Shown: positions 59,241 through 64,000 of the stretch, in pieces
How positions within the stretch are numbered: the stretch's first letter is position 1
Layout of the letters: each line of letters begins with the position of its first letter
NCBI RefSeq assembly: GCF_001640805.2
Contig: NC_066836.1
Coordinates: forward strand, 2,069,798 to 2,133,797
Reading direction: 5' to 3'
DNA: 64,000 nucleotides
Source: Lates calcarifer
Lineage: Eukaryota; Chordata; Actinopteri; Centropomidae
Made by a program: the position numbers and the translations under genes
The notes under the pieces: model-generated
Databases searched by the model: none
Seen by the model: only the letters and a program-made list of their open reading frames with translations
What the model was told of the DNA's origin: nothing

Positions 59241-62200
59241 GTAGGGGGTCAGATGTGATTGACTCCTCAGACAGAGGCTGGCTTTCTTCAGGAATATTCT
59301 CCCTGAGCTGCTCGGTCACGGCGGGTCACTGACCAACCAGAGTTCAGCGTGTGTTCATAGCATGAGACGTTAAGCTCACGTTCTTACAGTTTTATTTTTA
59401 TTCTGGGTGAGAGTTAATGTGCGAACCAGGAAGCACATAATCAGTTATCCACAGAAGAAGAAAGCCCCAAAGAATGAGGTCCAAAATCCAAAATCCATCA
59501 CCAGGAATAGAGTTAGAATGTCAGTCTGAGGAGGGATGTTGTTCAGCTTAAAGAGCCACAAACAAACATGAGCTATCTAAGATCTGTCAGTGAGGATTCA
59601 TGTGTTGCTGGATATTCTGGAGTTGCTGTTTGTGGAAAAGGCTGACGCAGCACCAGGTTTGGCTGCTCTCCTCGTTCCACCCAGAAGCCAACGTGGTGCG
59701 AGTCTGACGGTGTTGAACATAAGCCTTACAGCTGGTGGTCAGACGATGATGATGGCTCACACCTCCACTGTGGAGTTTATCCTTCTGTTGAAGCTCTGTG
59801 ATGCAGTGACCCCCTCAGTGACCTGTGTGCGTCCTCCTGCAGGCTGCACACCTCCTGCAGAGCGCTGATAATTTGAGATCTGCTCTAGATTAACCTCACT
59901 GACTCTTCCCTTTCAGACTGCACCGTCCTGTGGTCTGAGAAGTTGGCCAGTGTTGTTCTTTCAGGTAGCGGCATCCTCTCTGAGTTTGGACTTCTTCCTT
60001 CTCATAGTTCCTCTGTTTACTTTAAATGAAACTCATTGGAGTCATTTTATATCACACTGTAAACATGAGACACATTTCACAAGATAAACTCTCCTCGTGT
60101 TTAAAATGTTTAGACTAAAGTTTGAACTCCTCCTCCTCCCTGGCCTAGAGGCTAGAACACCAATGGAAAACTCACTGGCAGAGTATTTGTTTCTTTTCCA
60201 GATATTTCTGGCAGAAAAATGCTTCATCAATCACTTCAATCAATTCAGTCAGTTTTATAAAGGCTGCATTTACTCCTGTAGATATGTTACAGTAGATAAT
60301 AGGTAGGTGTGTCTCTGGCTGCTCAGATTAACATCTGAATGTTAGTTTGCATGCAAACCAGGCTTGATATCATGCACTGGGTCAAAGGGATGGATGCATT
60401 AGTGGTTGTATTAAACTTTAGGTTATTAGTTTGGCTGCTAGAGAGAGATTCCTCTTTGTCTCTGCTAGAGACATTTCAGATTTAGATGCATGTGCAGTTG
60501 CATGGGTACATCTTCTCTGGGTTTGTTTGTGATGTCAAAACATCCAGGTGTAAATTGTCTTTCTGTAAATTGTAAATCATGACTCATGTTGAGAAAGACG
60601 TCAGAAATTCATCAACCACCCGTACTGTCTGCAACCCTCATGACCTGACCTGTAGCTGAAGATATGAAGGCTGTGACATAATATGAGTATGACAGACTGA
60701 TCAGAGTGAAAGCATCAGAGGATGGAGTGATCTTCACATCAGTCACACAGAGTTTTGTCTTGAAGCTGCTCAGCCTCGTCCTCACAGATGATAAGCAGCT
60801 GTCAGCTGAAACCCTCCTCCAGCTCCTGTTCTCCACCAGCGCCGGGTCATATGGACCTCAGCTATCTGCCATATGTCACCTCTGTGGAAGGAAACATGAA
60901 ACAGGAGCCAGAGGACCTCGTTTATCTGATGGCTGGAGTTTATTTCGTCATGTGGTCTCACTGAGACGCCTGAGAAACAGATAACTACAAACCATCACAT
61001 GACCTGAGCAGCTGTACTGTAGCTGTATGAGGAAATCTGTTTGAGCTCAGTGACACTTTTAGACATTAGATTCAGAGCGTTTCAGTTCTAACCCTCTTTG
61101 TCTCTGTCTCATCATTGGTTTCATGTTTCCTCTCTTTCTTTCTGCTTTGGATACTTCTTGTCTTCTTGATTCCTTCCTCTGTTTCTTCTGTTCTTTCCTT
61201 TCAAATGTTATCCTTCCTTATTTATTGCTTCTTTAAATGAAGCACCAAATCCCCAGATTAAAAAGGCAATGTTTTAATTAAACAGTAAAAATAACTCTAA
61301 TGTCTTTGAATCAGTTCAGGATTCAGATGCTGTGTTGCTTGTTTTACTGAGTAAAGGATTTGACAGGAGCCTTATTTCACCTCCACCTGGCTTCACTCTG
61401 ACATTTCACCTGCTGATTTATTTTTATCACTCTGGAGTTTTGACCCTTTTTTTAAACATTTAGCCTTAATATTCAGCGAACCTTCCTGGACTGTGTCTCT
61501 TCACCCTCCCTCAGTAACATGAGATAGACTCTGTCAGTCAGGACGTCCCCTGCTGTAAATCACACAGTTACACTGTCAAACAGAAAGAGGCCATTAGCAT
61601 CAACAGATCTGGTGCCTGACTTTAGGATTCCTGTCTCAGTTTAACCACTTGGCAGTAAATCTTCCCCTGAGCTGTTGGACGATGAAAACAACACCTGAAC
61701 TTCTGCTCAGTCTTATCGTCTGTTTGTCAAATATTCTTAACGTCCAAGTTATCAGCTGATGTTTGAAACACTGGAGTTTTTCTGAATATTTTCTGTCTTG
61801 GTCCAGTTTCTTTTCTCAGCTGTTTTCTATTAAGCATCATAATCACTGTGACGTGAAAACATGTGGTGCAGATGATTCTGCTGTTTGCTATGTGATCTTG
61901 AAATTTGGGATTTTTACTCATTACATTTCCCTGATACGAGTGTCAGTGAAGTTCCCAAGGGAAATATAATATGTGAATATGTCATGTAAATCTTTTTACT
62001 GTCTCAGGGCTTCTGGGAGTTTGAGTTCTCTGTTACATTAATGAAGAGCTGTCTCCTGTCTTTATCTGTCCACTCGGTCATAAATGAGCCAAACAAGGAG
62101 AAAGCTGAATGTAAAAATAAAGATGTAAAACACATGGTAGAGAACTGGAAGCCTCAAACCTCCAAAGAGGAACTCTAATGTAAAAAGAAGATACTCTGAA

Positions 62201-62366
62201 TGTTTCCTGTGGTTTTGAAAAGATCACAGTTTGGGGGGAATTTATCTCTCTCAAAAAGTAAAGCATAAATTCCTTCTGAAAAGTTTATAATTACATTAAA
62301 TCCACACAGAAACATCTGAACATCCTGTCAGCTCACGTCTCCACATTTCTCCCTCTTGTGATCCAG

Positions 62367-62525
62367 GTGTACACCTACAAGCAGAATGCACTCACCAGGC
62401 AGAAGGTGCAGCCCATGCACCGCAGCAGCATCACAGGGGTGGAGGACATGGCGACGCTGGAGGACCTTCATGACGGCGCCATCATGCACAACCTCTTCCT
62501 GCGCTACCGGCAGAGACACATCTAT
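62367..62525 (+). CDS. myo10: Class X myosin, coding exon 3 (residues 41-93, start of motor domain)
   Basis: This 159-bp exon encodes 53 residues from VYTYKQN through GVEDMATLEDLHDGAIM to YRQRHIY. The GV-DM-L--LH-G-I--NL--RY---IY pattern is the conserved opening of the myosin head, and VYTYKQ after TDYGQ of exon 2 fits class X. The acceptor is CTCTTGTGATCCAG, with a possible branch-point A at 62335. The donor TAT|GTAAGT is an excellent match. In all vertebrate myosins the next residues (YIG-ILVSVNPY type) follow directly, and they must lie in exon 4 beyond the window; I looked for them up to 64000 and did not find them. The P-loop and switch motifs are therefore absent here. If intron 3 were retained, an in-frame TAA at 62643-62645 would end the protein 39 codons later. 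Confidence 0.95.
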
Positions 62526-64000
62526 GTAAGTGCCTCAAAAGCTTTGTCACGCTTGATTTTACCGCTGGACTCTTCCCGCACGTTGGTTAAAGACGGCGCT
62601 GACTCGCAGTTTTCAAAAGTTATTAACCTCAGACTCTCTGCGTAATCACTCAAAGAGTTCTCCTTCTGCCATAGGCCACAAACTTATCAATCACTCCTCC
62701 TAATAAAAGGAGAAAAGAGAAAATAAAATAATAAAAATAATGAAATGAGTTTAAAAAAGATCAAGTCGGTGTAAAAAAAATTTACTTCTAACAAAAACAA
62801 AGAAAGGAATATCATGTATAACGTAATCCATCCACAGCTAAAAAGCCTAAAACTGACCATTTGTTTATGAGATGCACTGATACAGATGAAGTTTTCTAAC
62901 ACTGTCTGCAGCGATGTAGAGATTTTTCATTTAAATGTAAGATTTTTCAATAAGAAACTAAAAGAAAACAGGAAGAACTGGGTGCACATGGGTGACATTT
63001 GTCCTTAACATTTATGTAATCATACATCCTTGACGTCGACATCAGCACTGAACAATGACGACTTTACATTCGTACTGATCTGAGGCATATGAGGAAAGAG
63101 GAGAGTAGAAAGGAGCTGTGACATTAAAACCCAAAACAAAGCCACTTCTATCTGCAGTATCAGTGTTCACCTTGGCAGCTCGCTCTATCAGGACACGCTG
63201 CCTTCTTTTAAAAGCTCTCTGCTGGAATCTGCCACGAATGGCTGAAGTTGCCCAATCGTTACGTAACAGTGGAGATAACCGTCTAGACTCAGACAGATAA
63301 AATGAAGAGAGGGATCAGTTCGCCTCTGCTCGATGTCGAGAAACAAGGATGAGAAGGAGTTTGACTGAAACATGTAGAGACGCAACAGGTTTTTCACAAG
63401 TGGTTTTACAAAACATAAACCTGTCTGACTGCTTTTCTCTGAGCTTCTAATGTTGCAACATTTTTTGTCTCTTCTACACAGAAAAACCTTTTTAGAAACG
63501 TTTAGCAGATAATATAAGATCATATACTTTCAGCTAAAATCTCAGAATAAGATCATTTTACCTTTGAATGAAATGTTTTAGACTGGATGCTGAGTGTCTG
63601 AATTCTCCTAAACATATTTAGAGAAAAGCACTTCAACAGCACTGAATCAATAGCAGTAGATTATCATCTTTTCTTCATATTTTTATTTATAACTAATACA
63701 CTGACGAATCTGCAAAGTTTCAGCCTGAAGCTAAATAATTAAAATAAGAAAGAAAGTGAAAAAAGGCATCTATGACAAGCATATCATCATTCAGAGACTG
63801 CAGGGAAATGCTTGAAACAGATGGTTTTTAACAGTTTTATGTGGTACCATTACATCAAAGGACAAAACACACATCAGTGTCACATGATGTGTCAAAAACA
63901 CCCGAACCCATTGTTTTCTACATGAGCCCGAGCATCAGCTCTGTCCTGTTTCCAGCGTCCACACACGCCACTGCCCTAAAAAAGCATCACATTTGTCTCC
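62526..64000 (+). other. myo10: Start of myo10 intron 3, running off the window
   Basis: The sequence after the donor GTAAGT is AT-rich and non-coding to the window edge. The expected next myosin exon, with the YIG--L-S-NPY motif, is not found here. Confidence 0.85.

Larger units (their letters stand above)
53159..62366 (+). other. myo10: myo10 intron 2 (9.2 kb)
   Basis: The intron is bounded by GTGAGA and ATCCAG. It contains a pyrimidine-rich stretch (55.9-56.17 kb), three TG tracts, a run of fifteen G and a possible dispersed repeat at 58.5-59.0 kb. No coding exon is recognisable within it. Confidence 0.9.

Noticed and set aside
62358..62645. Reading exon 3 as a 95-codon free-standing ORF
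   Set aside because: The myosin similarity stops exactly at the consensus splice borders 62367 and 62525; the extra codons at both ends are intron.
1..64000. Prokaryotic-type systems, CRISPR arrays, tRNA and rRNA genes
   Set aside because: None seen. The window has eukaryotic intron structure, and no tRNA-like A/B boxes or regularly spaced direct repeats were found by eye.

Overview
The window reads as nuclear DNA from a ray-finned fish, most likely a spiny-rayed (percomorph) teleost. It has long introns with GT-AG borders, many (CA)n/(TG)n microsatellites, AT-rich non-coding DNA, CpG-dense stretches only at likely promoters, and relics of dispersed repeats that I recognise from teleost genomes. 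No operons, prokaryotic genes or CRISPR arrays are present. The species call is inference from repeat flavour and one gene.

The one protein-coding gene I can support is the 5' end of an unconventional myosin of class X (myo10 or a teleost myo10-like paralogue) on the + strand. Coding exon 1 (21567-21587) encodes MDNFFTE, exon 2 (53060-53158) encodes 33 residues and exon 3 (62367-62525) encodes 53 residues. All three are in phase 0 and together give the first 93 residues, that is the N-terminal lead-in and the start of the motor domain. Intron 1 is 31,472 bp, intron 2 is 9,208 bp and intron 3 runs off the right edge. The ATP-binding P-loop, the rest of the motor, the IQ motifs and the PH/MyTH4/FERM tail lie outside the window. 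A CpG-dense 5' UTR and promoter zone (about 20,940-21,566) precedes the start codon and contains one short upstream ORF.

Positions 1-20,900 lie upstream of this gene, and I find no supported coding exon there. Two CpG-rich zones stand out. One at 12.1-12.45 kb carries an exact NRF1-type palindrome. One at 13.2-13.43 kb has a strong splice donor on the minus strand, so it may be the non-coding first exon of a divergently transcribed neighbour. By mammalian synteny, where BASP1 lies head-to-head with MYO10, basp1 is the natural candidate, but no coding sequence is visible to prove it. Several CTCF-core-like motifs lie between and around the two promoters.

The rest is repeat relics and non-coding DNA: a decayed Tc1/mariner transposase piece (3.16-3.39 kb), a TTAA-flanked non-autonomous element (10821-11378) nested inside an older dispersed repeat that has two more copies in intron 1, copies of a GCTAGC-rich family, and about fifteen dinucleotide tracts. 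I see no previously undescribed biological system. The observations most worth checking are the uORF, the divergent promoter, the CTCF-like motif cluster and the nested element.
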